64,000 nucleotides of DNA from Okapia johnstoni (Eukaryota > Chordata > Mammalia > Artiodactyla > Giraffidae): the NCBI GenBank assembly GCA_024291935.2, contig CM044317.1, positions 65,400,730 to 65,464,729 of the forward strand. Reading direction: 5' to 3'. The notes under the pieces were generated by a model. That model made no database searches and was not told where the DNA came from. It worked only from the letters and a program-made list of their open reading frames with translations. This document shows positions 10,236 through 22,135 of this stretch, piece after piece (the first letter of the stretch is position 1; every line of letters begins with the position of its first letter). Both the position numbers and the translations under genes were made by a program.

Positions 10236-10684
10236 TTTCCTTTCAGAACTCATTTATAAGAATCTTTCTTGAGAACAATGGAATACCTTAAGCAAAAAAA
10301 AAAAAAAAAGGTAAAAATACAAGGATGAAGTTGACGTCGTACAAAATGGTATTAAATATTTGAAAAGTAGTAAGTAGAGAGTATGAAGTCAAAAAAGATT
10401 TTCAACAACATAGAGGAAAATGCTATAAATTCTCAGCTTGAGAAGTATATATTTTTATTGAGTAGTCAAACCAAAGTAATGTTTTAAAATTCTGAATCAC
10501 TTCTACACTGTACACTCTTCCCTTTTAAGTAAAACATGGACAAGTAATATCATTCATATTTTTTCTATACATGGAAAATTGCTATTATTTTAACTGAACT
10601 TCACAGCACTGTAGTGACCAAAATGTTTCCAGAAGTTAATTGCTTAGAGGAGCACTTTATACTAAGCAAAATGATTCAGGGGCG
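10236..10684. other. Single-copy DNA with poly-A
   Basis: An A16 run at 10294-10309. No gene or repeat is recognised in the rest. Confidence 0.4.
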
Positions 10685-10911
10685 AGAGAGCTGGATTAGG
10701 AATCAGAAGACTTGTCTTTAAAACTAGCTCTGATTTCTGTGGATTTTTAAACACTCAGTTTCCATTTTTTTTTTTCCTGTAAAATAATGGGGACTCCTAA
10801 TTAAAGGAGTTGTTATGATGATTAAATTAGATACTGTTTGTCTATCATAGAATGTTCTACAACTGTAAGGTATTATAACAGCTATTATTAATATTATTAA
10901 CACAATAACAT
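10685..10911 (+). repeat. MIR SINE (degenerate)
   Basis: Shows the MIR order: gagctggattaggaatcaga, then ctcagtttcc, then tgtaaaataatgggga and gttatgatgattaaattaga. Its 3' side is interrupted by a Bov-tA at 10922. Confidence 0.6.
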
Positions 10912-10921
10912 ACATTAATAT

Positions 10922-11112
10922 CGGGCTTCCCTTGTGGCTCAGCTGGTAAAGAATCCACCCGCAATGCGGGAGACCTGGGTTCGATCCCTAGGTTGGGAAG
11001 ATCCCCTGGAGAAGGAAAAGGCTGCCCACTCCAGTATTCTGGCCTGGAGAATTCCATAGACTGCATAGTCCATGGGGTCACAAAGAGTCAGACATGACTG
11101 ACTTTCACTTTC
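10922..11112 (+). repeat. SINE Bov-tA
   Basis: Head gggcttcccttgtggctcag, box-B-like ggttcgatcc, tail gagtcagacatgactgac followed by ctttcactttcac. Flanking duplication with one mismatch: acattaatat (10912-10921) and acataaatat (11113-11122). Confidence 0.93.
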
Positions 11113-11229
11113 ACATAAATATTAGATAATAATTATTATTATTAATCACTTGGACAATCATCTAGCATCAGAATTCCAACACAATATCATTGAGAAGACT
11201 AAAAGGGTGAAATTTGTACCTATTATATC

Positions 11230-11259
11230 ATTTCTTTCTTTCTTCCTTTCTTTCTTTCC
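11230..11259. repeat. (TTTC)n microsatellite
   Basis: Imperfect TTTC repeats of about 30 bp. A further A17 run lies at 11445-11461. Confidence 0.85.
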
Positions 11260-11689
11260 CCATCATCTATCTTCAAGATCTTTAACTCAAAAAGCTGAAA
11301 TACTTTGAAGAATTGACTACTATTATAATTTTTTTAAAGAACTCACAAGTATTTAATAGGATGTATTGTAAAATTTTAGCAGAATCTGTATCTGACTCTT
11401 CTATGTTCAGTTAATTCTACCAAAATAGAAAACAGTATTTCTTCAAAAAAAAAAAAAAAAACCAGACATTCTGAGAAATTTTCTTTTTTTCTGCTTTCAT
11501 ATACTATTCATACACCCATTAACCTTATATTTCTACTCAAATTATTTTTACCTTTTGCATTTTTATAGTTTTATAAGCTTATCGCAAGTATAATACATGT
11601 GTTATAGAAAATTTAGGATACATGGTCAACAAAAAGAAAAAAAAATTAAAATTTTTACCACAATGACACCTTTGTACATATCTGATGTA

Positions 11690-12320
11690 GAGAAGGAAAA
11701 CTTTTCCCTTTTCCTTTCTAGGTTCTTTGGCAGGTTTAATAATTAAATTGACATGAGATAGATTAACAGGAGAAAAACAAATTTAATTTCATATTTATAG
11801 GAGCTCATAAAAATATGAGACTGAAAGAAGTAACCATTGCAAACAACTTTTATACTTTTTAGATAAACTATTATTTGTGAAGATTTGACGAAATGAAAGG
11901 GTTTGGACTTGGGATAGCAATTTAATAAAGAAATAATAAGCTTTCTTTATATAGCCTTTTCAGCTTGAATTTCCTATCTCTGGTGATAAAAATGCCTTCC
12001 ACCTTCCTGGTATCGGGAGGACACCTTCACATGCGCCATTTATTTCTGGCATTCCGGGAGACAAAGAGAGTCAGAGTGTTCTTCTTGCACTGGCTATTTC
12101 TTGAATAATTTTAATTAAAAATAAACAACATGCCAAAGTGGCATATTTTGATGTAGCCTATTTTGTTCACCTTCAATCCTGCCTTTGAAACTTTCCCAAG
12201 AAGTTTCCCTCTCACAAGTTTTGTTGGTAGATTGTTCCATCTCGCTGAACCAGTCTTCTATTCCTAACAATAGGCTGGTTCAGATTAAATTCATTTCAGG
12301 AACTGGTGATGCAACACGTG
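11690..12320. repeat. Possible old LTR-type repeat, unclassified
   Basis: The stretch has an LTR-like look: gagactgaaagaagtaacca, ggtgataaaaatgccttcca, then cacaagttttgttggtagat near 12215. I recall similar motifs from old ERV LTRs but cannot name the family. No flanking duplication was found. Confidence 0.3.
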
Positions 12321-12322
12321 TA

Positions 12323-12501
12323 TGAATGCTCAGTAGTGTATGACTCTTTGCGACCCCATGGACTGTAGCTCGCCAGGCTCTACCGTCCATGGAATTTTCT
12401 AGGCAAGGATACTGGAGTGGGTTGCCATTTCCTACTCCAGGGAATTTTCCCAAACCAGGACTCGAACCTTCATCTCTTGCATCTCCTGCAATGGGAGCCC
12501 C
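12323..12501 (-). repeat. SINE Bov-tA
   Basis: Reverse complement of the Bov-tA consensus: tgactctttgcgaccccatg near the 3' end, then ccagtatcct in antisense, ending with the head antisense ggagcccc. Confidence 0.9.
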
Positions 12502-14252
12502 AAATTAAACCTATATTGTGCTAGCTCTCAGGCATTTAATAGAAGGCATGTCTATGGAAACAAAAGAAAAACAATGATTAATGACTGAAGTAGATCATAT
12601 ATCTAGTTACTGAGTTCTGCAGAAAACCAATAAAGAAGATTTCTAGATATCAAGCTCGAAGCATTTTCAGATAGATGAGGGCAAGTAGTGGCAATTTGAT
12701 AAATTTTCCTGGTTTGTGGATTGAATATCTGTGATGATCTGAATGGTTCACAAAGCAGTAGGTGCAGAGACTGTCCATATATGAGCTGTTGTGATTTCTC
12801 TGAAGTTTGTATCAAGTTGTCCTACTTTAGCTTGCATGGCTTCAGGAAAAAGGGCAGTTTTAGTTTTCAATGATTTCAAGTCAGAAAGGTGGGGGGAAAA
12901 TTTGGAAATAATAGTTTGGAGAGTTGTAGTCAGATATTGGAGAAAACTAAAATTCAGGATTCAGTCCAATTTACAGGTAGAAAACAAAACCTCAAAGACA
13001 ATTAATACCATTGATCTTTGATATCCACAAAGATGTAGTACTGAAACATAATTTTTCTCCCTATCATCACTCCATTTCTATCAAAGAGAACCACAGTAAA
13101 ATTAATTTGCTTGTAAATAATTCTAGTTTAATAAACTTGACCTGCTTGTTTACACATGTGTAGCAAGAATGGTGAATGACCGTATAGGCTCTTTGAAATA
13201 TGCTGGAACTTTTCATAAAAAGACTCATATTGAACTCTAAAAAGCCTCTTGAGGCTAAGAGCCAAACCAAGAACTTGCCACTGGACTTTTCCTGCAGTAC
13301 CTATAGATATGGGTACATTCCTCTCTTCTTGAGGTCCTCCAAATCCTGAGCTTCCTGAAACTGTCAGGAAGTGACCTTCCTTCCTCACCTGATAAGGCTC
13401 TAGGAACCCTGTAGGCAAGATATCAGGTTGTTTTTCCAAGTGACTTTATTGACTTCATTAATTCAATCTTAATTTCTTAAAGCTGTCTGGTCAAATTTTA
13501 AGTCTATGCACATCTCTCTTAAACGTGACATTCTGGTCAAAGCCTTGATAATATGACTAATGTTTTCAATTATGTCCTGTTAGAAGAGATTCTTAATGGA
13601 GCTTATGCAAATAACTATATTGCCATGAAAATAAGAATGCTCCTTGAGAGTTTTCAAATTCTAGAGTGATCAGGTAAGCAGAAAAAGTAATTGCTTTATC
13701 TTTGTTCACAAGGGTATACTTTTCCAAGCTGCTTTAAGTTAAGCATAGCTTGAAAGAAAACAGAAAACAAAACAAAACAAAACATAAAGGAACCAACAAC
13801 TTTTCAAACAAAAATTCATGAAAGTTATAATCATCCTCGTCAGTTCATTCAGTCCCATATAATTATTTCTTGTTGATCTTGATCTTTTGTTAGCAGTTTT
13901 ATGAAGCCATTAGTTTCTCCATTAAAGTTTTATAAATTCTTACCCAATTCAGTGGTATGATCTGAAAGTCATCAGTATTCTACAGTACTTGTCAGAGTCC
14001 TTTCCATGAATCTCTCTGAAGATGAAACACTTTTGCAAAATCATCAGAGTAAAACAGTAAATGCAGAAGACTTTAAAATGCCCACGATTAAAGATCTGAT
14101 GAGAGTTCATTACAAGGTTCTTGACAAGGAAATTTTAGTTATTTCTGTGACATACATTTTAGGATAGCAATTAGAGTTATAAGTGATAACATCATGCTAG
14201 GACATATTGGATTTGGAAGTATTTTGTACTATTTCTGGAGCACTTATAACAT
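12502..14252. other. Unassigned DNA, possibly old retroviral
   Basis: No certain gene. Minus-strand frames at 12603-12815 and 13128-13439 (the latter starting MEKQPDILPTGFLEPYQVRK) are longer than chance frames nearby. With the LTR-like stretch to the left this could be a decayed ERV interior. I recognise no protease, RT or envelope motif, so this stays a suspicion. An (AAAAC)n tract lies at 13757-13783. Confidence 0.25.
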
Positions 14253-14754
14253 CAGTTCAGTTCAGTTTAGTCGCTCAGTCGTGTCCGACTCTTAGCGACC
14301 CCATGAACCGCAGCACGCCAGGCCCCCCTGTCCATCACCAACTCCCGGAGTTTACCCAAATTCATGTCCATCGAGTCGGTGATGCCATCCAGCCATCTCA
14401 TTCTCTGTCGTCCCCTTCTCCTCCTACCCCCAATCCTTCTCAGCATCAGGGTCTTTTCCAGTGAGTCAACTCTTCGCCTCAGGTGGCCAAAGTATTGGAG
14501 TTTCAGCTTCAACATCAGTCCTTCCAATGAACACCCAGGACTGATCTCCCTTAGGATGGACTGGTTGGATCTCCTTGCAGTCCAAGGGACTCTCAAGAGT
14601 CTTCTCCAACACCACAGTTCAAAAACATCAATTCTTAAACGCTCAGCTTTCTTCACAGTCCAACTCTCACATACATACACGACTACTGGAAAAACCATAG
14701 CCTTGACTAGACGGACCTTTGTTGACAAAGTAATGTCTCTGCTTTTTAATATGC
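14253..14754 (-). repeat. BovB LINE, 5'-truncated
   Basis: About 500 bp of BovB 3' region on the minus strand. The frame at 14267-14728 reads [19 protein letters not shown] then [20 protein letters not shown], the end of ORF2. It supplies the reference for the junctions of the composite at 5-8 kb. Relatively young, as the frame is open for 153 codons. Confidence 0.93.
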
Positions 14755-15117
14755 TATCTATGCCTATACAAACACAACATAAAGAAAGCCTAGTACTATT
14801 CTCTTCTTCGACAAATAAAAATTGTATGTCTGCATTATGCTTAATAACTCTGAAGACATGTCTATTTTAATCAAATCAACTTAAATTAGCTTCTATTTAC
14901 CAAAGATTATCCCAGATCATATAAACTTGAAACACATTTTTGTTATTTCCTCTATTTCTGAGTTTTAGGTATGTTTAGTTTATAAACACTTAATTTAAGC
15001 CAATTAAATAGGGCTCTTTTAAAAATTAATTGGCAACATCATCTGGAAAATAGAGAAAAACGCCATATCTATAATGTACATAAACATATGGGCACAGAGA
15101 TCTAAACTTTTATTCTA
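14755..15117. other. Single-copy DNA, nothing recognised
   Basis: AT-rich, no gene, no repeat recognised. Confidence 0.4.
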
Positions 15118-15462
15118 GGAGTTCCCTGGTGGTCCAGTGGTTAAGAAACCATCTGCTAATGCAGGGGACAAGTGTTGAATCCCTGGCCTGGGAAGATTCC
15201 ACAGAACGTGGGGCAACTAAGCCTGCACGCCACAACTATTGAACCTGTGCTCTACAGCCCGTCAGCCACAATTCTTGAGCCCACCAGCCACAACTCCTGA
15301 GCTCTCCTACCACAATCCTGAGCCCTTGGCGCCCAAGAGCCCATCTTTGTAACAAGAAAAGTCACTGGGATGAGAAGCCCACACACTGCAGCTAGAGAGA
15401 AAGGCTGCTCACAGCAATGAAGACCCAACACAGCCAAAAGAATAAATAATAAATAATAAGTA
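15118..15462 (+). repeat. CHR-type SINE (cetartiodactyl)
   Basis: Head ggagttccctggtggtccag, then ggacaagtgttgaatccctg, the ctgagcccaccagccacaac-type body, and gaagacccaacacagccaaa before an (AATAA)n tail. Flanks resemble a duplication: taaacttttat near 15103 and taaactttat near 15461. Confidence 0.85.
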
Positions 15463-15949
15463 AACTTTATAAAAAGACAGAAAATGTTTTAAAAAATAAC
15501 TTTTATCCTAAAATTTTAGTCATGAATCAAATATAGCAATATAAAACTTGCTAGTTTATAAATAACAGTTGAATTCAAGTTATATCTCTGCCGGACAGAA
15601 TAAGTTAAGGTTACCTTGCTGAGATGGCTAAAGCTTTTTATTAACATTTATGGAGAAGGTTTTAAAGATTTATGTTTGCCCTTGACAAGTGATCTTACGG
15701 AGGCTGTGGACTAGATTTTGGGCAAGGGACTTTCTATAGCAGTCGGTATTTTAAAAAGCCCCCCACTCTTTGTTTTCAGTCCCTGGTAAGTGGGGGCTGT
15801 GTTTTAGTTGTTTCCTGATGTGTTACTATTGCAAAGACTCAGTAAGATTTATAACTTCATGGGATAGGGAAAGAATGTAAGCTTTTTCTTAGGAGTTTTA
15901 GAGTATATTTATCTATTATCAAAAGTCTAGGGCAATTGCTATCTACATT
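15463..15949. other. Unassigned DNA left of the ERV
   Basis: No gene recognised. It may include decayed retroviral sequence downstream of gag, since the ERV runs leftward on the minus strand. Confidence 0.3.
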
Positions 15950-16429
15950 TTTTCCTTTTTTTCTTCTGTGCAGGACAATTGCACTGTCATTGTCTGGATT
16001 TTTTACACCTGCAAATGTCTGAAGGCAAGTAGGAAGGGGTATGCAGTGGATTTTGAGTTGCTCTCAGAGTTGTACTTTTGTTTCTCTACAGATTCAAGCT
16101 GCAAATCAAGAATTACTGACTTTAACTCTCCTTTTTTCTGTAATCTGTCTTCAAAGAAGTGGGTAGCTGCTTTTATCATAATGCTCAGAGGTTGGTTAAC
16201 CCACCGAACCACACTATTTGAATTTGTCATTTTATACCAGGGAGAAAATTTTCTACCAAGGTGGAAATTAGAGGATTTTTATGTTCTAGAGCTTTAGGGT
16301 TTAGTGCAGTGTGGCTTTGAAAAGTTTGTACAAAGCATTCAACAAGGGTGTTTGTATGTGCTTCTGTTTGAGTGCACAGTTTAACCTTAAACCAATTCAC
16401 CTTCGAGGAGAAAACCTCTACTTGTGTTT

Positions 16430-17245
16430 CTATTTGTCCCTGAATATCAGCTTCCAGTTAAGCCATTTCCTGATCATTTGCAGAAGGGCCTGGGAGAATT
16501 TTTGGCCATCTGTTTCCTCTGAGAGGAGGGTTTTTCCAGGGGGCCATCTGGCTTGTCTGATAACTACAGTATAATCATGGGTGGGAAGAACACCCCTTAG
16601 CAACCAAACAAGGTTCTTGTGAGTAGGGTTGTAAATGGCCATTAATCTTTTTAATTCCTCTTTAAATTTGGTAGGATCTTCTGAAAGTGGAGGTAAAAGG
16701 GTCTTATAATTCAAAAGACTTGTGGTTTAGGCAACAGGAACTCTTTGGTGCTGGTGGGGGTGGGGAGAGGGAGTGTGGTCTAGGTCATACCTGCAAAGGA
16801 CATTGTTTAAGAAGACCTGAAGCTGGCACAGCCTGGAAAGCAGGAGGAGTTTTTAAGGGACAGCAAAGCAAGTTTTACTGTCTGTCTTGGGTGCTTCTGC
16901 TAAATTCATTTACTGGCTTTTAACATTTACCTGAGTAACTTGTATACCCTGGGCTTTGAGACTAGAGGCACTAGAGTGACGAGTGCTCCCTGTAAATCTT
17001 TTAGGAGAAGGAAAGTTAAAATAAGTAGCTGGATGTTTAAGGAATTGTCTGAGGAAGCTGGAAGATTTGAGGAGTTAAGGGATTCATTGAGGAAATGGGG
17101 GAATTTACATCGTTTGTGGACTTTAATTTTGTTTAATTTCTATTATTTCATCTTGTTAAGGGAATCCCTCAGGCTAGTGTTATATTTCTTTGTATTCACT
17201 TTTCAACTTGGTCTTTCTACAGGTATCCCCAAGACAATTGTTTAG
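16430..17245 (-). pseudogene. Retroviral gag pseudogene (matrix to capsid)
   Basis: The clearest frame is 16430-16714 (95 codons), beginning MNYKTLLPPLSEDPTKFKEE and containing THKNLVWLLRGVLPTHDYTV, consistent with the N-terminal half of a gamma-type capsid. Upstream on the minus strand are Pro-rich and basic segments (HTPSPHPHQHQ, FPSPKRF) interrupted by stops, as expected for the matrix/p12 part. The frame continues, broken, to about 16000 (WVNQPLSIMIKAATHFFED). It is inactive. No zinc-knuckle motif is seen. Confidence 0.55.
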
Positions 17246-17345
17246 GACAGAGAGCCCTAAAATTTTTTTTTCTCCTTTAAGTATAATCAACTAAAAGAAT
17301 CCATCATTTGGCCACTGACAATAGGATCTTATGTTAATCTTAATG

Positions 17346-17561
17346 CTACGCTGTGCTTAGTTGCTCAGTTGTGTCCGACTCTTTGCGACCCCATGGACCA
17401 TCACCCTCCAGGTTCCTCTGTCCATGGGGATTCTCCAGGCCAGAATACTATAGTGAGTAGCTGTTCCCTTCTCCAGGGGATCTTCCCAACCCAGGAATCG
17501 AACCCAGATCTCCTGCATTGCAGGCAGATTCTGCTCATCATGTGAGCACAAGGGAAGCCCC
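17346..17561 (-). repeat. SINE Bov-tA nested in the ERV
   Basis: Antisense Bov-tA (gttgctcagttgtgtccgac to caagggaagcccc). Flanks aatcttaatgc (17335-17345) and aatctcaatagc (17562-17573) look like a target duplication with changes. Confidence 0.9.
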
Positions 17562-18560
17562 AATCTCAATAGCAACTCAAACTAGCTTAGCTTTACTAAG
17601 GATGCAAGAGGTGCCCCCAAAGAGGGTGCATAACACCCTTATAACATCCAGAAAATTCACTCTTAGAGTTAGCCTAAGAAAGTAAAGACCTTTGCTGTCA
17701 TAAGTGGTAGGACTTGTGTAGTGAAAACAGTGACTCCGGTCTGTCATGGGATGGGAAACACCTCTAGTTACACACTGGCTAGTGTTTGACACTGGGCAGG
17801 TGCTAGTAGGATGAGACTTTCCCATCACTAACAAAGCCACAAAGGTTGAAATGACAAAGGTCTCTTATGGACAAGGATCCCTTATGACTAACTCCCCTGA
17901 GAGCAAGCACAACCAGACAAAGAGAATGCTGCTTGTGACTTTGAGTCTATTCAACTGGCCACCAGAGTCACACTGGTACACGACCTTCTGAATGCTGGAG
18001 ACCAGAGAAAATATTCTCACTGGTCCCAGAGCCACACTCTCAGCACTTAGAACAAGATGAAAGGAAAATCTCCTCTGGTTTTTATATAGGGGACCCATAT
18101 AAAGTCCACACTAGTCTGCTGAGAACCTTGAACTCACAAGTCTTTGAGCCCTGCTCAAACAATAGGCTTATAGACCTATTGCCTTAGATGGCAATACCGG
18201 TATTCTGCAGCAGTGGTTTTTATGTTCTGGCCAGATCATTCCTTCTGTTTATGGTCCTTTGTGGTTCTAAGAGCTCGAGAGTGACCTCAGTTCTTATCTA
18301 TTTTCCAATCCTGATTAGTCAGAGAAGTGAGGATTGCTTCTGAGGACAAAGGTGCATTTAGGGGAGGTCCCCCAACAGGATCCAAATTCTTTTGGTACCA
18401 CTTGCAAACAGTCAACTCTTATTTTTATGTGAGAACTGGATAGGTGGACATTGAAAAGTAGCAACTCTCAAAGAATTCACATTGGGAATGGTGAAAGTCT
18501 GATTTTGGCTTAGGTTTCGCCAGAAATGAGAGATTCTGTTAGTCAGACTGGAATAGTCAC

Positions 18561-19008
18561 TGGAATTTCCTAGGTTTTAATTCATACTGTGACCAAAGCT
18601 TTAGGTATTTGTATTTAATCATCTCTTTCTTTAAGATTTCTAATGCTGTCAAAAGCACTAACTTCCACTCGCAGTCACTGAATTTGTTGAATAATTCACT
18701 GGTGCTGGCAACATTGTCCCCCAGATCTTTACCCCTGTTGGGTATACTTGATGCAGGTGACCAAAGATGAGAGTTTATTACTTTTTGGTCACTGTATACC
18801 ATAGATTTCTGGGTTATCTTCCTATAACATGATAAAGGTGTTCATGGGTTTTCTGTTTTCTACTTTCTGGTTCCAAATTCTTTTATTAGTTAAGATGCTT
18901 TTGACTGCAGATAACAGAAAGCAATACTGGTTTCCTTCAGCCAACAACAAATTAAAGTGAAGGGATTTATCAGAGGATGCAGAGGATTTATGGAATCAAC
19001 ACGTGACT
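18561..19008. other. Unassigned DNA
   Basis: No gene recognised. 18885-18990 (gacttttgactgcagataacag-like) resembles an old repeat that I cannot name. It is interrupted by the SINE at 19009. Confidence 0.3.
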
Positions 19009-19227
19009 GTTGTTTAGTCGCTAAGTCATGGCCGACTCTTTGTGACCCCATGGACGTAGCCCGCCTGGCTCCTCTGTCCACGGGATTTCCCAGGCAAGAA
19101 TACTGATGTGGGTTGCCATGTCCTTCTCCGCTTCTCCAGGGGATCTTCTGGACCCAGGGATCGAACCTGGGATCGAACTCCTGCATTGCAGGCAGATTCT
19201 TTACCACTAAGCCACCAGGGAAACCCC
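19009..19227 (-). repeat. SINE Bov-tA
   Basis: Antisense element from tgtttagtcgctaagtcatg to ccaccagggaaacccc. It carries an internal repeat of the box-B region (gggatcgaacctgggatcga), a small duplication inside the tRNA-like part. Confidence 0.92.
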
Positions 19228-20111
19228 AATGTGTGACTACTAGGCCCTTAAATGAGGCAGTTATGCTGCTAGTGGGAACTAGAATTATTTGCAGACTTGT
19301 ATCCAGAGTTAAAACCCAGAAAGCCCCAGGGCACCAGTTTTCAAAGTGAAATCTGGGAGGAGAAGGCTTAGATATCAAAAGATTGTGGGACTTGATCAAT
19401 TTACTTCAGCAGTCATTTGCAAAACATATGGAAGAATAGAAATTAAAGGTATAGAACCAAAGATGGAGAAACATAATTTTATATTAGACTGAATTTATTG
19501 AAAGAGTTCACTTGTCAGAGATTCCTGATGGCATGTGAAGGTAAAGAATTGGGCTGGTAAGAACTACCCTAGACTTACAAATGAATGGAGATGTCAGACA
19601 TGTCTTAGAATAAGGTAAAGAAAATCATTCAAAGAATTGGGAGATTGGAATACTGGGTTTGATTTATTATAGATGTCTTGTCCACTCATCCAATAAATAT
19701 GTTCCTCAGCAGGCCCTGAAGACATTCTATTCACTAGGACTTTGAGACATATGTTGTGATTGAATCTCTGGCTTATTACAAAAGTGGTGTAGTAGTTGTT
19801 CTCTGGAGTGTGTGGGAGAAGCTGAAATAGAAATGAATTTCCTGATTTCAGTAGGAACAGTGAGTCCTTAATGCAGCAGAATCCATATAGATCACTTACC
19901 ACTGGAGGACTGGTGGGTCTGGTTACTGTAATGGCAGCAGGGAATGAAATGGGCTGACTGCAATGGGATTATTGCCAGTGGTCATGGAATCCTTGGGGCT
20001 GAAATAGAAAAACAATCCTTTAAGGTCACATTTAATTTCTCTAGCCCTAAACTGCAGGTCTGGTGGAGTTCTTTCCTCTATGCTTTATTCTAGAGTATAA
20101 TATGTATGGCT
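19228..20111. other. Single-copy DNA, nothing recognised
   Basis: No gene or repeat is recognised. A 102-codon minus-strand frame (19594-19902) has no recognisable family. Confidence 0.4.
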
Positions 20112-20125
20112 TGTTATAAAATAGT

Positions 20126-20226
20126 AGCCATTTCCTTACCCAGGGGATCTTCCTGACCCAGGAATCAAACCCAAGTCTCCTACATTGTAGGCAGATTCTT
20201 TACCATCTGAGCTACCAGGGAAGCTC
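20126..20226 (-). repeat. Bov-tA head only, 3'-truncated
   Basis: Antisense copy of only the tRNA-like head plus the first bases of the body (agccatttccttacccaggg to ctaccagggaagctc). The BovB-derived tail is absent. It is exactly flanked by tgttataaaatagt (20112-20125) and tgttataaaataat (20227-20240), one mismatch. Confidence 0.85.
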
Positions 20227-20270
20227 TGTTATAAAATAATAGTGGTTAACTCTAAAATTTACTTTTGAGG

Positions 20271-20583
20271 CTAAGGAGATCAAACCAGTCAATCCTAAAG
20301 AAAATGAAGCCTGAATATTCATTGGAGGGACTGGTGCTAAAAGCTGAAGCTCCAATACTTTGGCCACCTGATGCAAAGAGTGGAAAAGACCCTGATGCTG
20401 GGAAAGATCGAGGGCAGGAGGAGAGGGGGCTGACAGAGGATGAGATGGTTGGGTGGCATCACTGACTCAATGGACATGAGTTTGAGCAAATTCTGGGAGA
20501 CAGTGAAGGACAGGGAAGCCTTGGTGTGTTGCAGTCCAGGGTCTCAAAGAGTCGGACACAACTGAGCGACTGAACAGCAACAG
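20271..20583 (+). repeat. BovB LINE, 3' end
   Basis: Sense BovB 3' region from ctaaggagatcaaaccagtc to gagcgactgaacagcaacag, about 310 bp, 5'-truncated, with small deletions. Confidence 0.92.
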
Positions 20584-21280
20584 AATACATATCACAGTGA
20601 AACTAGAGGAGGAAGGGACATTACCCAGAGTTTGTAGACTTGTGATTTTATAGAGTAACTGATGAGATTTGAAACTGTCTTCATTTGGAAAAGGAGTGTG
20701 TTTTTGTGGTACAAGTAATGAATTGTATTAGGAAGAACAATTCTGGGGGAAGTGTGATTTTGGGAAGAAGGATATGAATAAATATTTGTCTGCCAAAGTT
20801 GTGGACCATATATTTTTCATTTTATTTCTGACTGTCTAGTATCTAACTATATTTCTATCTGGGGCATTCCTCAGTGAATATTCTCTTGGAAAGGATAAGT
20901 GCTTCACCTCCCACTACTGACATTAAAGATGTCAGCTCCTCTCTCTGTTTGCCCTTGGAAGACAGGCTTGATCACATAACTAGCCATTTAGACACTGATA
21001 CCTTGGAGTGTAAGTTTTAATATGGAGTACATACATAAAGATAGGATGAGGTTTCAATTTTGTTAGCATAATGGAATAATTCTTGCAGTGTCAGGGTGTT
21101 CTGATCAGATGATTCTTGTTAAGAGATACTTCTTATGACCCCTGATTCTTCAACTTCTGGACCTGCTTTGATTCCTGCCTGGTTACAAGAGCTTGTGGTT
21201 CAGAATTTTTGATTTGGAGAGCTCTTGATAGTATTTATTCTCCATTTTCTTGCACTTAAATAGTCAGAATTCATTTACAT
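20584..21280. other. Single-copy DNA, nothing recognised
   Basis: No gene or repeat recognised. Confidence 0.4.
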
Positions 21281-21292
21281 TACTTGTGTATG

Positions 21293-21497
21293 ATGCTGTG
21301 CTGTGCTCAATCACTTCAGTTGTGTCCAACTTATTGCACCAGGCTCCTCAGTCCATGGGATCCTGAAGGCAAGAATACTGGAGTGGATTGCCATCCCCTC
21401 CTTCAGGGGATCTTCCTGACCCGGGGATCAAATCTGAATCTCTTGCATCTCCTGCATTGCAGGTGGATTCTTTACCACTGAGCCACCAGAAAAGCCC
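21293..21497 (-). repeat. SINE Bov-tA
   Basis: Antisense element from atgctgtgctgtgctcaatc to gccaccagaaaagccc. Perfect 12-bp duplication tacttgtgtatg at 21281-21292 and 21498-21509. Confidence 0.95.
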
Positions 21498-21869
21498 TAC
21501 TTGTGTATGTTATTTGCATCCTAGTAGACACAGAATTTAAAGGGAATGTTCTTTCCTCCATAATCCTGGTCCTCTTCTATTATCTCATCTCAGTAAATGA
21601 CACTATCATTTATCCAGTTGAACAAGCCAAAAGCCAGCCTTGACAATCCTCATCTAATCCATCATTAAGTTTCATTGATTTTTTTCTCCTAAATATCCAT
21701 TGAGTCTATCCACCTCTCCACAGTTCTACCCTCCCATCAATATCAACACTCTAGTCTAAGCCACTGTCATATTTTACCTGGACTACAACAATCTCTTTGG
21801 TCTACTTGCATTTTGTTCTCCTCCTCTAATCCATTCTAAGTGTAAAATCTGATCATGTTACGCACTGTT

Positions 21870-22135
21870 TCTGGTGAGGGCCTGCCTTCTAGCTTTCATA
21901 CAGCTGACCTTTCATTGTGTTCTTACATGGCCTTTCCTGAGCTCATAGGCCTCAAGTTATGTGAGGTCAAGGGATCTATTCCTCTTCTTATAAAACCATC
22001 TATCAGATTAGGGCCCCACTCATTCAGCCTTGGTTAGCCTTAATTACCTCTTTACCTTATCCTCAAACACAGTCACACTGACTGACATCAACAGATGAAT
22101 TTGGGGGGACACAATTCAGTCATACCATTCTGCCC
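21870..22135 (+). repeat. Old mammalian repeat, family shared with 32447-32812
   Basis: Shows ctggtgagggcctgccttct, ttataaaaccatctatcaga, gattagggccccactc, acagtcacac and a terminal ggggggacacaattcagtca. The same order of motifs occurs at 32447-32812. I recognise the family from mammalian genomes but cannot name it reliably. Confidence 0.5.

Larger units (their letters stand above)
15950..18560 (-). mobile_element. Decayed endogenous retrovirus (leader and gag)
   Basis: A minus-strand ERV remnant. From right to left: a leader-like region (about 17600-18560), a matrix/proline-rich part (about 16720-17330), a capsid-like part (16430-16714) and its continuation to about 16000. Translation shows stops and frame changes throughout. 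The gag resembles class I (gamma-type) ERVs by layout and by PTKFKEELKRLMAIYNPTHK. I see no pol, no env and no flanking LTR. A Bov-tA at 17346-17561 is nested in it. Boundaries are approximate. Confidence 0.55.
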
